From assembly GCF_022682495.2 (NCBI RefSeq), contig NC_071391.1, positions 15,723,680-15,787,679 on the forward strand: a DNA stretch of 64,000 bases, read 5' to 3'. The translations under genes were made by a program, and so were the position numbers. Under the pieces are notes generated by a model. That model saw only the letters and a program-made list of their open reading frames with translations, did no database searches and was not told where the DNA came from. Origin of the DNA: Desmodus rotundus. Taxonomy: Eukaryota; Chordata; Mammalia; Chiroptera; Phyllostomidae. Positions 34,740 through 46,455 of the stretch are shown here, one piece after another; within the stretch, counting starts at the first letter, position 1; the number at the start of each line of letters is the position of its first letter.

Positions 34740-35955
34740 AAATAAAGAACTGATCATACACAGTTAGGAGCCATCAATTAGACACACGAGGTCAATAAAC
34801 TAATTTTTAAAAATTATAGGCAGTTTGAAAATTGAATAACATCTATTCCTTCTATGGAAAAGCACATTCCTCTTAAAAGCTCAAACACTTAGACGGCAGA
34901 AACATTTGATCATCATAATGGGACAGGCTGCATCTCATCTCGGAAATACCGAAATCGTGTTTGTTACAAATTCAGAGCACAGCTGTCTGCTCCAAAAGGT
35001 TCGGGATGCTCCATGAGGTTCTCCAAACTATTTACAGATTATGGAAAATAAGTCATGATGTAAAGTAGGATTTTCTTGTATTTGTCCTGAAACTGCTATC
35101 CATCCATCTACCTATCTATACCTATTTCTCTCTCTCATCTCCATCTCTTTCTCCCCCACCTCTCCTTTCCTCTCTCCCCTTGTCCCCTCCTTGTCTGTTG
35201 AAGATACTGGATCATATGTTTACACTTTCCCAGCCTGGCATTTGCTGACTGCATCCCCTGATGTCATTTAACAAGTCTATCTGTCCCCTAGTGGTTGGCT
35301 ACAGATGCTTGATCGAATTCAGGTTTGATTTTTGATAAGAACCCTTTATAAGTAATACTGCATATTTGCACCAGGAAACATATTTCCAGTTATCTTTCTC
35401 TTGCTTTATTAGCAGTCATTGATGGCATATTATTTCATTAGAAATTGCAAAATGGTGATATTTAATATTTAAATTCTATCACTCCATCCTCGCTCATTAG
35501 CTGGAATATTTCCAGAGGGAAATAACTCGTTATTAGTTATTTGGTAACAGTAATACAGAGTTTACATGGGAACACAAGATAAATGTTTGGGTTTTTGCTC
35601 CTTTGTTTATCAGTTTTCAAAATAAATTGGTTCCCTAGCAACTTACGAAGGTGGTAACCCATGTGTTTTTATCATCGTGGTTTTATTTATAAAAAACATT
35701 ATTAATTTATGGATTGAAACATGTATGGTAGAGCCCATACAAAATTAAGCTTTACATGAAAGTTCCTCCAACCTCATGATCAATTCAGTGGCACAGTTCT
35801 GTAACTTTTCAGCTCCTGAGTATTTTGTAGGGGCCAAAGAGTATAGGGGAACCCGAATTTTATACTACGTTCATGTTACTGACTCACTAGTGTTTCACGC
35901 ACGAAGGATAAACCTTTTTTTAATGTTTCCAATTCTCTCCTTTTCCTTCTATCTG
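34740..35955. other. Intronic sequence with pyrimidine-rich low complexity
   Basis: A C/T-rich low-complexity tract (TCTA, CTCT and CTCCC runs) spans 35095-35190. The remainder is AT-rich and unclassified. Confidence 0.45.
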
Positions 35956-35959
35956 TGGT

Positions 35960-36245
35960 AACCTTTTTGCTCTCTGCAAGATCCCCAGAATCCCTCCTCT
36001 CCCCTTCCTTCAAAGCTGTTCAAGCTCCACCAACTCCACTCTTCCAGATCCCTTCAAACAAACGAAACTCTTCTCTCCTCCAAACTCCCACAGCTCTTTC
36101 CATGCACGGCTCTGCTGGCACCTACGACTCTCTACTTTGAGTTGTATTTCCTGACGTGTATCTGTCTTAATTCTTATTCCAGGCTCCTTGTTATGTGACA
36201 GGCAGAAGGCAGGTGCTCAGGAGACATTTGCTGAAAGCATGAATG
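35960..36245 (+). repeat. L2 LINE 3' fragment
   Basis: Pyrimidine-rich L2 body ('ccaactccactcttccagatccc') followed by 'attccaggctccttgttatg', 'ggcaggtgctcaggagacatt' and 'gctgaaagcatgaatgatg', matching the L2 tail. Confidence 0.5.
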
Positions 36246-38185
36246 ATGCTCAGCACTTAGTGTAACAGACTACTAAACACACAATGCTTCGCCTGTTTCT
36301 CTGGAAACCTGGTTTCTCAAAGTTCTTCACATTACAAGTACACTTACTTACACTCTCCTAACCCATCTGCCACTCATCTCTCTGTTTACAGAGCCTTTTG
36401 TACCTAGATTGTTTTGTTCATTCTCTACGACTGCGGAGCAAGCAAATCCTATATAAATACAGCAGTGAGTTGATGGTAATATCAGATTTCTTGGATTAGG
36501 GCCTTAAAAGTTCCTTAATAAGAAAATGCTCAAGAATTAAACTATAATAAAGTCACTCCATATAATGTATCCAGAATTTTTGGCTAGAATATACATATTT
36601 CAAAAGAATACAGATGACTCTACGTGTGTATGTCTGTGTTCTCGAAGTCACACGGCAGGTAGTTAGTTTGCAATAATATCCAAACATCACCAAGTCATCT
36701 GCTGAACTTCAGGCAATTATAGAAGTTTATTAAGACATGTGGAATGAGGACAAGGATTGTCCAGCTTTTGCTTTTAAAAATATATTCTTTGTTTAAAGCT
36801 ACATTATCTTCCAACAATAGTAGCAGAGATAGCTTGTTTTGGGACAGAAAAATCCTTTAAGTTCAATAATTTTTCATTTTTATAATATACTAGTGTAATT
36901 CTCACTATTAAGATGATACCATATTGTCTGGGGAGTCAACTTCTCATTACTAATTTTAGGAATCTAACCCAAACACACCATTTTCAATCAAGAGTCTTTT
37001 GTGGTTGCTTCTGGGGTACCGGGGAAAGACAGGAAAGAGATTACTAATTTTTATTCTTTTTACTACTAACCATGTGTATGTACTGCTTTTCTAAAAAAGA
37101 AGTCTTTTCCTTCTTTTGAAGAATTCTTCATCTATTCCCGTTTCTTTAAATCGGTGTTTCCCAAGTCACTTGATATTTTCTTAAAAACTGATTTTTTTAA
37201 GTAACATTTAATAGGTAACAATTATTTGATTACTATTCACTTAATTATTTGATTATTATAAAAGGCCACCAGTTCAATTAATATAAGTAGAGTCTTAGTG
37301 TAAAATATGTGTATCTGTAACTATTAAATTTTAAAAACACTCATCAGTGCAGTACCTAAGATAATCTCTTGGTTTGCCTTTCGGGAAACACTGATCCAAC
37401 CACAATCACCCGATACACCTACCACCTCGCAATGAAAACCTAAGGAAACAGAGACCAGCTCCCAAGTCATCCAAATTAGAAGTAGTGCCTGGTTTTTGTG
37501 ATTTCTTAAAATGAAAAAAGTAAGCACGTAGGACTGCACTGATAAGACGAAATGTGCAGACACAACCCAAGGGACAACTCTTCATGTGTTGATATGCACA
37601 ACCAGGCCAGAGCCCACCATCTTCCTAAGTAGCCATTCTTCCCTCCCTTCTTTGCATCAATCAAGGCCTGGAATACAGACTCTACTTTCCAACCTCCCTA
37701 GCAGCTAGGGACGGCCATGGGATTAAATTCTAGAACTAATACGCATGCGGTGCCGTGAGGGACTTTGAGAAAGCTTGCTTAAAGGACGCTGACTCAGCAG
37801 GAGAGGTGCCCTTTTGCTCTTCTTCTAGCCAACTCAACAGCGGTGGCTGCCGCTCCAGCAGCAGTCTTGAGCAACAAAGTAACCTGGAGGGTAGAAGCCA
37901 TGGGCTAAGATGAAGGCTCACAGGAATCAAGGTTCCTGATGACTCCGTGGCATTACCAGCCACTTTTTAAAAACTAATCATTTCGGTTTTTATTGTTTAC
38001 CACGGAGAATCAGACATATACAAAAATTCTAGTCTTCTTTAAAATAGGTGAAAAACTTCTGTATGGTTTAAGTCACTGTAATAGACCCAGAAAAGCAAGA
38101 GAAAGTTGTCAGTAAATTATTAAAGCACAATATTTAGTATTCATCATAAGAATATTTGTTCAAGGTATTTCACTGGTATTATCCA
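36246..38185. other. Intronic sequence, nothing recognised
   Basis: AT-rich, with short frames only. Nothing resembles a gene or a repeat I can name. Confidence 0.45.
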
Positions 38186-38189
38186 GTTA

Positions 38190-38936
38190 ATTACCACAGC
38201 AGCTTATCACCCCAATCTAAGCTGTCACCCCAACACACAAGGACTTGTGCAGCGAACCTTTCAGGCCCTCCTCACTCAATTCATGCTACACAGTTCAGAA
38301 TCATCCCTCTGAAACACCGTTTTTATGATCTCAGTCTCCTGTCAAGAAGTGACAACGTTTCCCCATTGCCAGTTATATAAAACTTAAAACTTCCTGCCAT
38401 CCAGTTCTCCCCATTGCCAGCACCTGGGGCTGCCATCATTCATCTCCCACCAAAACTGCTGCAACCGACTTCTAACGCAGTCCCCTGCTCCCATTCTTAC
38501 TCCTCTCCAACTGACTCTCCACACTGCAGCCAAAGCCATTACTCCAAAGGGAAAATCTGGCATCACTTCCCTGCCTAAAACCTGTCAATGGCTTCCCACT
38601 GCCCTTATTCTTTACAAGGCCTTCCATGAGCTGACCTGAGGTCCCATCATCTTCCTCCACCACTCACTGCCCCGGCCATGCTGACATTTTCCCAGCTCCT
38701 CTGAGGTAATATGCTCTCTCTCTACACATGCTGCTCCCTCCACTCCCAATTTCACACCAGCCAGTGTCTCCCTCCCATCCTTGAGGTCTTCAGTTAAGTA
38801 TCTCCTCTCCCATTAAGTCTTTCTTAACCTCTAGACGAATAGGATCTCAAAACTCTCTGTCCCCAATGTACTTTGTACTCCCTCTTCATTGCTATCATAT
38901 AGGTTTCCATAGAGGTCTGAGTCACCACTGCTGACC
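38190..38936 (+). repeat. L2 LINE, long 3' copy (left part)
   Basis: A well-preserved L2 run: 'ttccccattgccagttatat', 'caaaacctgtcaatggcttccc', 'caaggccttccatgagctgacc', 'tcctccaccactcactgcccc', 'catgctgctccctccactcc', 'cttgaggtcttcagttaagt' and 'tttgtactccctcttcattgc'. It breaks off at about 38936 and its tail resumes at about 39370. Confidence 0.75.
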
Positions 38937-39368
38937 TTTAAAAAAAACCAGTTATTTTTACCAGAAAGATGGGCTTATTCAAGAATAGTAGAGAATTGCA
39001 ATTTGGGACAATGATACCACAGCAAAAACTTCAGGCAAGTCCAGCAAACAAAGGAGAGGAAAGTTATTTCACAGAGAAAAAGTAAGATGTTGGTGGGGTA
39101 TTGAACGAAAGTCCATGAGGGAAAGAGAGTTCAGGGTGGTGATGGCTTCCCATTGGCTCAGTCGCAAGGGTTCCCATTGGCTGGGCTTTGTGCTAGGCAA
39201 GGAGAAAATCTTCCATCCACTGGAGTACCAGAGACACATCTTGTTGAAAACACAAGGCATATCCGCTCTCTTTGGGCCTGTAATTATCCATTCTTCCTGT
39301 TGGGGTGTGTAATGGAGGTAGCGTAGTAGGGCCTGACAGCTCCCCCATCAGGCCTCCTTACTCCATTT
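38937..39368. mobile_element. Probable LTR inserted in the L2 copy
   Basis: About 430 bp interrupts the L2. It carries 'gggcttattcaagaatagtag', 'gaattgcaatttgggacaatg' and 'aggcaagtccagcaaacaaagg', plus two inverted CCAAT boxes (ATTGG at 39152-39156 and 39176-39180) in two copies of CCCATTGGCT. Length, paired CCAAT boxes and insertion into an older repeat suggest an LTR, probably of ERVL type. I cannot name it, and the ends and orientation are not fixed. Confidence 0.4.
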
Positions 39369-39472
39369 AAAATGAGGTTTCCTTTATTCATTTTTGCAAC
39401 ACAATGCCTGGCAAAAGCAGATGATCAACAAGGTTTTGCTGGATGGATGAATGAATGAGTGAATGAATAAAA
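39369..39472 (+). repeat. L2 LINE tail (right part of the split copy)
   Basis: 'cacaatgcctggcaaaagcag' followed by 'gctggatggatgaatgaatgagtgaatgaat' is the L2 3' terminus. It continues the copy that stops at 38936. Confidence 0.65.
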
Positions 39473-41785
39473 GGTGATTGTGAATGGAAAACTAGCCTCT
39501 TAGGACACGATCCACTGTTTTATGCAGCTTTTTTTTTTTTTTAAGAAATAATGCCCAATCACCTACTGTACAAACCCGATATACTCTTCAACCCCTCTCA
39601 CCATCAAAAATCAGTGATCTAAAACAAAATTTTAAAAAATTTAACAGAAAAGTTTCCCTTTGTGATAAACCTGTAGATACACATTTTCAAAGGATACTGA
39701 GGCTATCTTTGAAAAGAGATGATTTTGAATGTTAAAGAAAATGACCTCACTCATAATGTTCCTGGGTGGATATGAAGTGAATAAATCCAAAGCAGAATTA
39801 GGGGGAGGGAAGATGAACCATCCTGGTTTAGTAAAGCATGGCAAGTTACCAAAATACTGACAGTTTCCGGTTCTTACAAAGATTTACTTCTTCAATGAAT
39901 GCTGGGTGTTCTCAGATTTCATTTGGCTGTGAAGTAAGTAGGTAAGGCAGTTTTCAACAAACACAGAAAAAAAAGATACAGGTATCACCCATAACCAATA
40001 GCCTCAGGTATTACCCACAATCCTGTGGGTTGTGGGAGAACATATGATGGCCAGGGGCAGAACTGAGATTGAGGAAAAAAGAAAGGGGGAGAGGAAATTT
40101 AAAAAGGCTTATGGCTTCCTATATAAATATAACACCAGAACCCAAATTTGCAAGCCTTTGAGAAGAGGGAAACTGACAACTAGAAAGAATATCCCAACTT
40201 GGCATCCAACACGTCTAGCTTGCTACAGATTATATAAAACACTGGCAACTGACCAGGGCTCAGCTTCCAGACTTTATACAGTCAACAAAAATACATTAGT
40301 TTGTGTAGGTTAAAAATATTCTACTCTTTTTGTCCTCAATTTGCTAGGAACAGATATTTTTAGTAAGTACCAAATCAACCTTATCAGAATCAAACATCAA
40401 AAATAGACTAGAGAAACACTGGAAGCAAACACGTTATTTTTAGCTCTTCTGTCTACCCACCAAGTTCTGACTGCAGAGCCCATGCATAAGCGCTTAGTTA
40501 TTCCTGGCAGGTTCCTTCCTGACCCTTTTCCCCCCCGCTCTGAACACCTGAATGCAGAAAACACTCGATTGATTAAAGATTAATACTGCCGCAAACCATG
40601 ACAGCTGCCTTTCCTCTGAGTGCTTTTGCGGGGTGGGGAGAATAGAAAATGACAGAGAGCTTGCATCAGTATTCCACTGGGGATCTATTACACGGAAAGA
40701 AAATTGCTATTTCAATTCCCTTTTGTTACTAAAAATAGCAGTCTCGATGGATTCAAGCAAACAGGGAACAGGGCTTAGCAGTGCTGAATTTAGAAACCAC
40801 TGAAGTCCCAAAGAGCAAATGCTAACGTAGTCTAGTCTAACACATGCCAGCTCATATCTAACAAAGAACAAAGAGAAGCATGCAGGCTGCCAGTTAATAA
40901 AACAGCAACAAATTCCTGCATTTTTATTAAAGGTAATCAGTGAAAGTGATGCAAAATAAGAAAAGACTACTCTCATTTGTTCTTCTAATCATATTTGAAT
41001 AAAAATAATTTTACAGGAAAATACAGATTATGCATAAACCCAGATATTGTGGGCATTTCCCACAACCTCGTGGTATGGGAAAGTTACACTTTTTTTTTTT
41101 CAAGCGCAGTAAGTTACTATAGAAAGAAAATGCCCAGTATACACATATGCTGACCCGTGAGAGAGGCCCTTCCCCCACACAGGCCTCCCAGGTTCTCTAA
41201 TCACCAGCCCTCTCAGCCTTCCCTCCTCTGCTCTTGACCCAACCAAATACTGCAGATAGTTACAGCATGCCCCTTAAAAAACTAACGAAATAGCAAAAAC
41301 GACAAAGAGCAAGACATAACAACATTCCAAAACAACCTATAGGTTCCAAACAGAAAAAAGGAGGAAGTTAAGAAAAGCAGGATCTGCCAAAGGCAGCTGA
41401 TCCAATGGACTGACTTCCAGGCAAGGACTTGTAATTCCTTCTAATGGCACTAAACCCCCAAAATATAGTCTGCCTGCTTTTTTCACTTCACTTGGTTAAG
41501 TGAAAACCTTTCTAGATGAGTCATTTCACTTAGTACCACGTCCTCTTTACAAACGCAAACCCCTGCCTAAGAATCAAAAAGCTGTCAATCCTGTGCCTCA
41601 GTGTGATTTAGTGGGATCAAACTGCTGTGTGGCGTCGTCTGGGAACATCCAAAAGGTAAGCGTAACGTGGAAGGGGTTCCTGAGAGTAGGAATTCTGGCT
41701 GAGAGCAAAGAAGTTACTACTCCTGGATCACAGGCCTAGTAAAACCATCATGGAAAGACGTTAGGCTTTCGCTATTTTAGTACGA
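39473..41785. other. Intronic sequence, nothing recognised
   Basis: Unclassified DNA. T-runs lie at 39530-39542 and 41092-41101. No frame longer than 93 residues and none with family resemblance. Confidence 0.45.
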
Positions 41786-41789
41786 AGAG

Positions 41790-42945
41790 GGTATATGAAG
41801 TGGGTTAAAATGGGCAAAGGATTTGCATACATGCTCATCTAAAGAAGTTATACAAATGGACATAACCCGCCATCTTCTCAGACGGCCAGCATCTGAATAA
41901 AGTGCCCATAAAGATTTTAAAAACAAAGAAACAGAAAAAGAAGTTATGCAAATGACCAACAGGCACGTGACAAAATGTTCAACATCTTTAAGGAAATGAA
42001 AATCAAAACTACAGTGACAAAACAGTTTGGCCATAATTTTTAAAAAACAAAAATGGAAAACAAAAAAGTAAAAAGGTGAATAAATTGGAATTCTTGTGCA
42101 TTGCTGGTGGGAATGTAAATGGTGCAGCTGCTGAGGAAGAGTTTTGTGGTTCCCCAAAAAGATATACAAAGACCCAATAATGCGATACACATAAAAGAAT
42201 TGAAAACAGGTGCTCAGCCAGAAACTTGTACAGGAATGTTTGTAGCAGCGCTATTCTCAAGAGCCAAGAAGTGGAAACAGTCCGAATGCCCGTCAACGGA
42301 TGAACAGATTTTTCTAGATGTGGTATATCCATCCATACAAGGGAACATTAGCAGCCGCAAAAAGGAATGAAGGACTAACACATGTCACAATGTGGGTGAA
42401 CACTGTGTACGAATACTATGCTAACTGGATGCCATATGCAAAAGATCACAGACTGTATGATTCCATTTACATGAAACACCTAGAATTCGTCAATCAACAG
42501 AGAAAGAGGAGTGGGTGCCAGGGCTAGGAAATGAGGCTTGAGGAGGGACTGCTTAATGGGTATGGTGTTTCCTTTTGAGGTGATAAAAAAAGGTCTTAGA
42601 GCTAGACAGAAGTGATTGTTGTAAACCACAGAGAATGTAGGGAATTGTGCAATTTAAAATGGTTAATTGGGCCCCAACTGGTGTGGCTTAGTAGAACGAG
42701 TGCTGGCCTGCGAACCCAAAGAGTCGCTGTTCCGATTCCCAGTCGGGACACATGCCTGGGTTGTGGGCCAGTCCCCGGTGGGGAGTGCGAGAGAGGCAAC
42801 CCACACACTGACGTTTCTCACCCTTTCTTTCTCCCTCCCCTGCCCTCTGTCTAAAAATAAATAAATAAAAATCTTTTTTAAAAATAAAACAAAATGATTG
42901 TTAATTTCATGTAGAAAATTTTACCTCCATCTTTTTAATCTCTTT
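41790..42945 (+). mobile_element. L1 LINE 3' fragment split by a VES SINE
   Basis: 'ttcttgtgcattgctggtggg', 'ggaatgtttgtagcagcgctattc', 'gaatgcccgtcaacggatgaac', 'ctgtatgattccatttacatg' and 'gtgattgttgtaaaccacag' follow the older L1M 3' order. The left part ends 'tttaaaatggttaatt' at about 42668. The same text resumes after the SINE as 'gattgttaatttcatgtagaaaattttacc'. Frames are broken. Confidence 0.75.
42669..42893 (+). repeat. VES SINE inserted in L1
   Basis: The head 'ggccccaactggtgtggctt' contains an A-box-like segment. 'ctgttccgattcccagtcggg' contains the B box, followed by 'cacatgcctgggttgtgggcc', a pyrimidine stretch and 'ctctgtctaaaaataaataaataaaa'. The flanks 'aaaatggttaatt' (left) and 'aaaatgattgttaatt' (right) are a recognisable, imperfect target-site duplication. 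Confidence 0.93.
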
Positions 42946-43285
42946 AAAAAACAACTAGTAAATATTAGTTTTTTACCAAAAGCTAGATCAAGAAAGGAAA
43001 AGAAATTTCTATTTCTCTTGCTGTATCATCCCTTAAATTCAGGAAGTAAAATCCCATCAATAACATCATTAAACTTACACAACAGAATACAGAGGAACCT
43101 GAGTTTGGATTGTTCCTATGAGTACAACAGCACTTTTACTTGTATTTAAATTTATTGAGTATGTAAAAGTGACAAACACAGTAGTAAACATGCTGTTTTA
43201 ATTTTCCCAATGCTATATTAGGTATAATTAGTAACTGCCCCAGTAACTATATGAGTGACAGTTATACATAATGAGATCTTTTTAT
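42946..43285. other. Intronic sequence, nothing recognised
   Basis: Short AT-rich stretch without a feature I can name. Confidence 0.4.
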
Positions 43286-43845
43286 AGCCTATGGGACTGG
43301 CTGGGGAAGCTGGACCCTTCCACTGTGCAGGGAATTTGGGGACCAAAGATTTAAACGAAGGAAGAATAGAGACTCGGACCTTCTCCTTCCCCTTGCTCAC
43401 CCTGCTGGGGCCTGGAGCACTCCTGGACCAGCAGGCCCTGGAACCTAGTGGTCTGGCAGCGGCCCTGGGCCCTGGGCCCTGAAGCATGGGGAGCAGCAGC
43501 GGTGGCAGCATGGCTGCGCGAGCTACATCCTATGACTGAGGCTGAAAGATGACTGAAGCGGGAACGAGCTAAGCCACTTGGGTGGTGGTGCTGCAGCCAC
43601 CAGCATTTCCCAAAGGACAGTATTTTCAATGGGAGAAAGAACTCCAAGTGCAGGCTTGACATAATCTGGCAAAGGGTGGTGGAGTTTTTCTTTGGATGTT
43701 TTAGAGGGGATGAGTTCTGAGGCAGAAGCCTGCCACTCTTCCAAAACTGTGTAACTTTTAAATAAAAGATTCCTTTCCTTTTCTACCAAACCTCTGTCCC
43801 CAGAATTTCGCCTAGAGGGTGATAGCAGATAGTAGATCCCACATT
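43286..43845 (+). other. GC-rich block of unknown origin (possible LTR or retroposed fragment)
   Basis: GC content rises sharply at 43380-43510 ('gcggccctgggccctgggcc'). A polyadenylation-type AATAAA lies at 43760, followed by 'agattcctttccttttctacc' and 'cctctgtccccagaatttcg'. The arrangement of AATAAA followed by a short U/C-rich leader ending in 'ctgtccccagaatttc' resembles the R-U5 end of a retroviral LTR. Several frames overlap on both strands, none with a recognised domain. It could equally be a decayed processed transcript. Confidence 0.3.
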
Positions 43846-43857
43846 ACTGTTTGGTAA

Positions 43858-43950
43858 CAAAACCACCTCACAGAGGTTAAGAGACCTTCCAATGGTCACA
43901 TCACGTTAAATCTAATCACCGGAACATGAACTCACCACACAACAGGACAC
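43858..43950 (-). repeat. MIR SINE fragment
   Basis: 'cctcacagaggttaagagacc' and 'caatggtcacatcacgttaaat' are the reverse complement of the MIR core. Confidence 0.45.
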
Positions 43951-45690
43951 TAACTTATAAACTTGGAACTATCTGTCACAGTCACATTTAGCAATAATGC
44001 ATGGTGCACATACATACTGCAAGGAGTTCGTTGCTCGTTAATCAAATAATGCAGAATCCAACTTTATTTTTCACTATTATTTAACCGCCTCTTAACCCCA
44101 ACCAGTCTGTCTGGTGTTACCCAAATATAACATGCCAGGAATCTGCTCCATGTTGTACCCAAGTCACTCATACTGAGAATGACATTTTTCTCTACTTCCC
44201 AACCTCATCAGCCACCTTTCAATAACCTGAACTTCTAAGCTTTACAGACCACGACAGTCGTTAAGTCTAGCTCACTATGTGACCTCTAGGTCGTCAAAGC
44301 CCCTCTATTAGTAGAGGGTAAATAATTTACACAAGTTCAAAACAACTGGAAGCAAAAAATAAAAATCAGAACCAAAGTCCCCTGACTTGTTTGTTATCTG
44401 ATTCTTAATCATAATGATTAATTAGATTCTAAAATATGGCAAGGAAAAAGAGTTTAATGGAAGAGTTATGAGTCTTATCTCTGATATGCAATGTAATTAT
44501 TTTCTTCTTACTGTGGAGTAGTTAACATTCAAATGAGACTCGTCCAGCCTATGCAACTGTTTTATGTTCCACATAAACCGTAACGTTGCCTCTACTCCTA
44601 TGTAAGAAATGCACATCTCGTAAATGCCTGTAGGTTCGAAGTTACTTCAACAAGTCCAGACTGGAACAGTCCTATAGCTCAAAATAAGAAATAGTAGCTT
44701 TTGACATACCTGATGATTATACACATTTAAATGGTAGAGTAATATCTCTTCCCTTAGCTTACTAGCAGTATGCACGCACACTAATAGGACAATAGTGCCT
44801 ACTAATGAGTGCCCTTGAAATACATAACTCCAGCCTTGAAAAAATGACAGTTGTAATGGGAGCTAAATGCTAATTCCAATAATTAATTTCTTTCGAATGG
44901 TCCGAATTTATAAACACCTAGGTAGATATATAGGGAGGGTCTAGTTTAGGTTATTTGGCTTGTTTCAATCTAATTCATCCAGTTTAAGCTTTTAACAACA
45001 ATCTTCAGGTAAGTGGTGGGTAAATTCCTCCAAAACAAAGAGACCTTGGACATCAGTCGCGCTGAAAAGTCCCTCCCTACTAAGAAACTGCTTTTGAGCC
45101 GCTGGTTTCACTCAGTAACACTACAATATATTTTGACCCAGAGTTCCTTAGTGAATAATTTCTTTTTTTTCAAAGATTAAACACTTCCCTAAAGGTCTAA
45201 AATGTTCATGCTTCAGCCAAAGAGGCCTCACTACATCCCTAGGTACTTTACTCCCAGGAGAAGTCAAGTTCACCTACTTGTTATGCCTCAGACAGGCCTA
45301 TGAAGAACTTCAAAATAGCCTATCCAAATGATAATTTCATAAACGATTAAGATATATATCTTGAAGTCCGACAAGTATCAACAACTAATGAAAGGAAAGA
45401 ATAAAGAATGCTAATCTATTCTCTCTAGTTGGGTTTTTTTCCCCTTAACTCAGCCCTGAAGAGCCCAAACCATGGAAGCACAGTCCCCTCCTGTCAGACA
45501 GCATCTGGCCGGATCCTCTTTCAACTTTTTAGGAAAACCCAAGACTGCCAATGAAATTATGCTAAACAACTCAGCAAATATCACACTTTTCAAAATGAAC
45601 ATTCAGTAAGACCCATTTCCAACTGAATCTTTTCAAAGGTGCTTCCCATAATCCAGCACTGTTTTTCTCAGCTGCAAAGATTATATTCCA
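43951..45690. other. Intronic sequence, nothing recognised
   Basis: AT-rich unclassified DNA. No frame of 60 residues or more and no repeat I can name. Confidence 0.45.
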
Positions 45691-45692
45691 CA

Positions 45693-45803
45693 TAAAAGAG
45701 TGGTGAGTTGACTAGCAGTCAGGAAACCTATGTTCTGGTCCTGGTTCTGCTAATGAACCTGGACCAGTAACCAACATTTCTGAGTCCGACTTTCAGCATC
45801 TTT
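45693..45803 (+). repeat. MIR SINE 5' part
   Basis: 'agtggtgagttgactagcagtc', 'atgttctggtcctggttctgc' and 'ggaccagtaaccaacatttctgag' follow the MIR 5' and core order. The copy is cut at its right side by the VES insertion. Confidence 0.5.
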
Positions 45804-45807
45804 TTTA

Positions 45808-46063
45808 GACTTTTTTTTTATCCTTGCCCAAGGACATGCTTATTGATTTTTAGAGAGAAGGGAAGGGAGGGAGGGAGAGAGGAAAGACACATCAGTGGGC
45901 AAGGGAAACACTGATGGGTTGCCTTCCCGTACATGCCGTGACCAGCGACCAAACCTGCAGCCCAGGAGTGTGCATTAGCTCTGTGCTCTGACCCGGAGTC
46001 GAACTCGCTCTGTTTCAGTTTACAGGACGATGTTCCAGCCAACTGAGCCACGCTAGCCAGGGC
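45808..46063 (-). repeat. VES SINE, first of three in a row
   Basis: T-rich tail, 'ttgatttttagagagaaggg', 'gatgggttgccttcccgtac', 'gctctgacccggagtcgaac' and end 'gccacgctagccagggct'. After it, the interrupted MIR appears to resume briefly ('tttcagcatctttttt', the same text as at 45792-45805), which gives a target-site duplication of about 14 bp. Confidence 0.9.
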
Positions 46064-46077
46064 TTTTCAGCATCTTT

Positions 46078-46300
46078 TTTTTATTTTAAGATTTTACTTA
46101 TTAATTTTTAGAGAGAGGGGAAGGGAGAGAGAAAGAGAGGGAGAGAAACATCATATGAGAGAGAAATATTGATCAGTTACCTCTCACACACACCCCAACT
46201 GGGGACTGAACCCACAACGCGGTCATGTGCCCTGACCAGGAATCAAACTGGTGACCTCTCACCTTGCAGAACAACGCCTAACCAACCGGTCAGGGAGAAA
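46078..46300 (-). repeat. VES SINE, second of three
   Basis: The copy reads 'ttttaagattttacttattaatttttag', 'gagaaagagagggagagaaac', 'ggggactgaacccacaacgc', 'gaccaggaatcaaactggtg' and ends 'caaccggtcaggg'. The third copy joins it with no spacer. Confidence 0.88.
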
Positions 46301-46455
46301 GAGAGGGAGAGAATCATCGATATGAGAAACATAAACTGGTTGCCTCCTGCATACGCTCCGAATGAGGACGGAACCGGAAACCCAGGCATGTGTTCTCACT
46401 GGGGTCAAACCAGCGGGATGATGCCCAGCAAACTGAGCCACACTGGTCAGGGCTG
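46301..46455 (-). repeat. VES SINE, third of three, truncated tail
   Basis: The copy starts directly inside the 'agaaagagagggagagaatc' segment, then 'aaactggttgcctcctgcat', 'gaaacccaggcatgtg' and ends 'gagccacactggtcagggct'. The A/T tail is missing, so it was either truncated or joined by recombination within the shared GAGAAAGAGAGGG motif. Confidence 0.85.
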
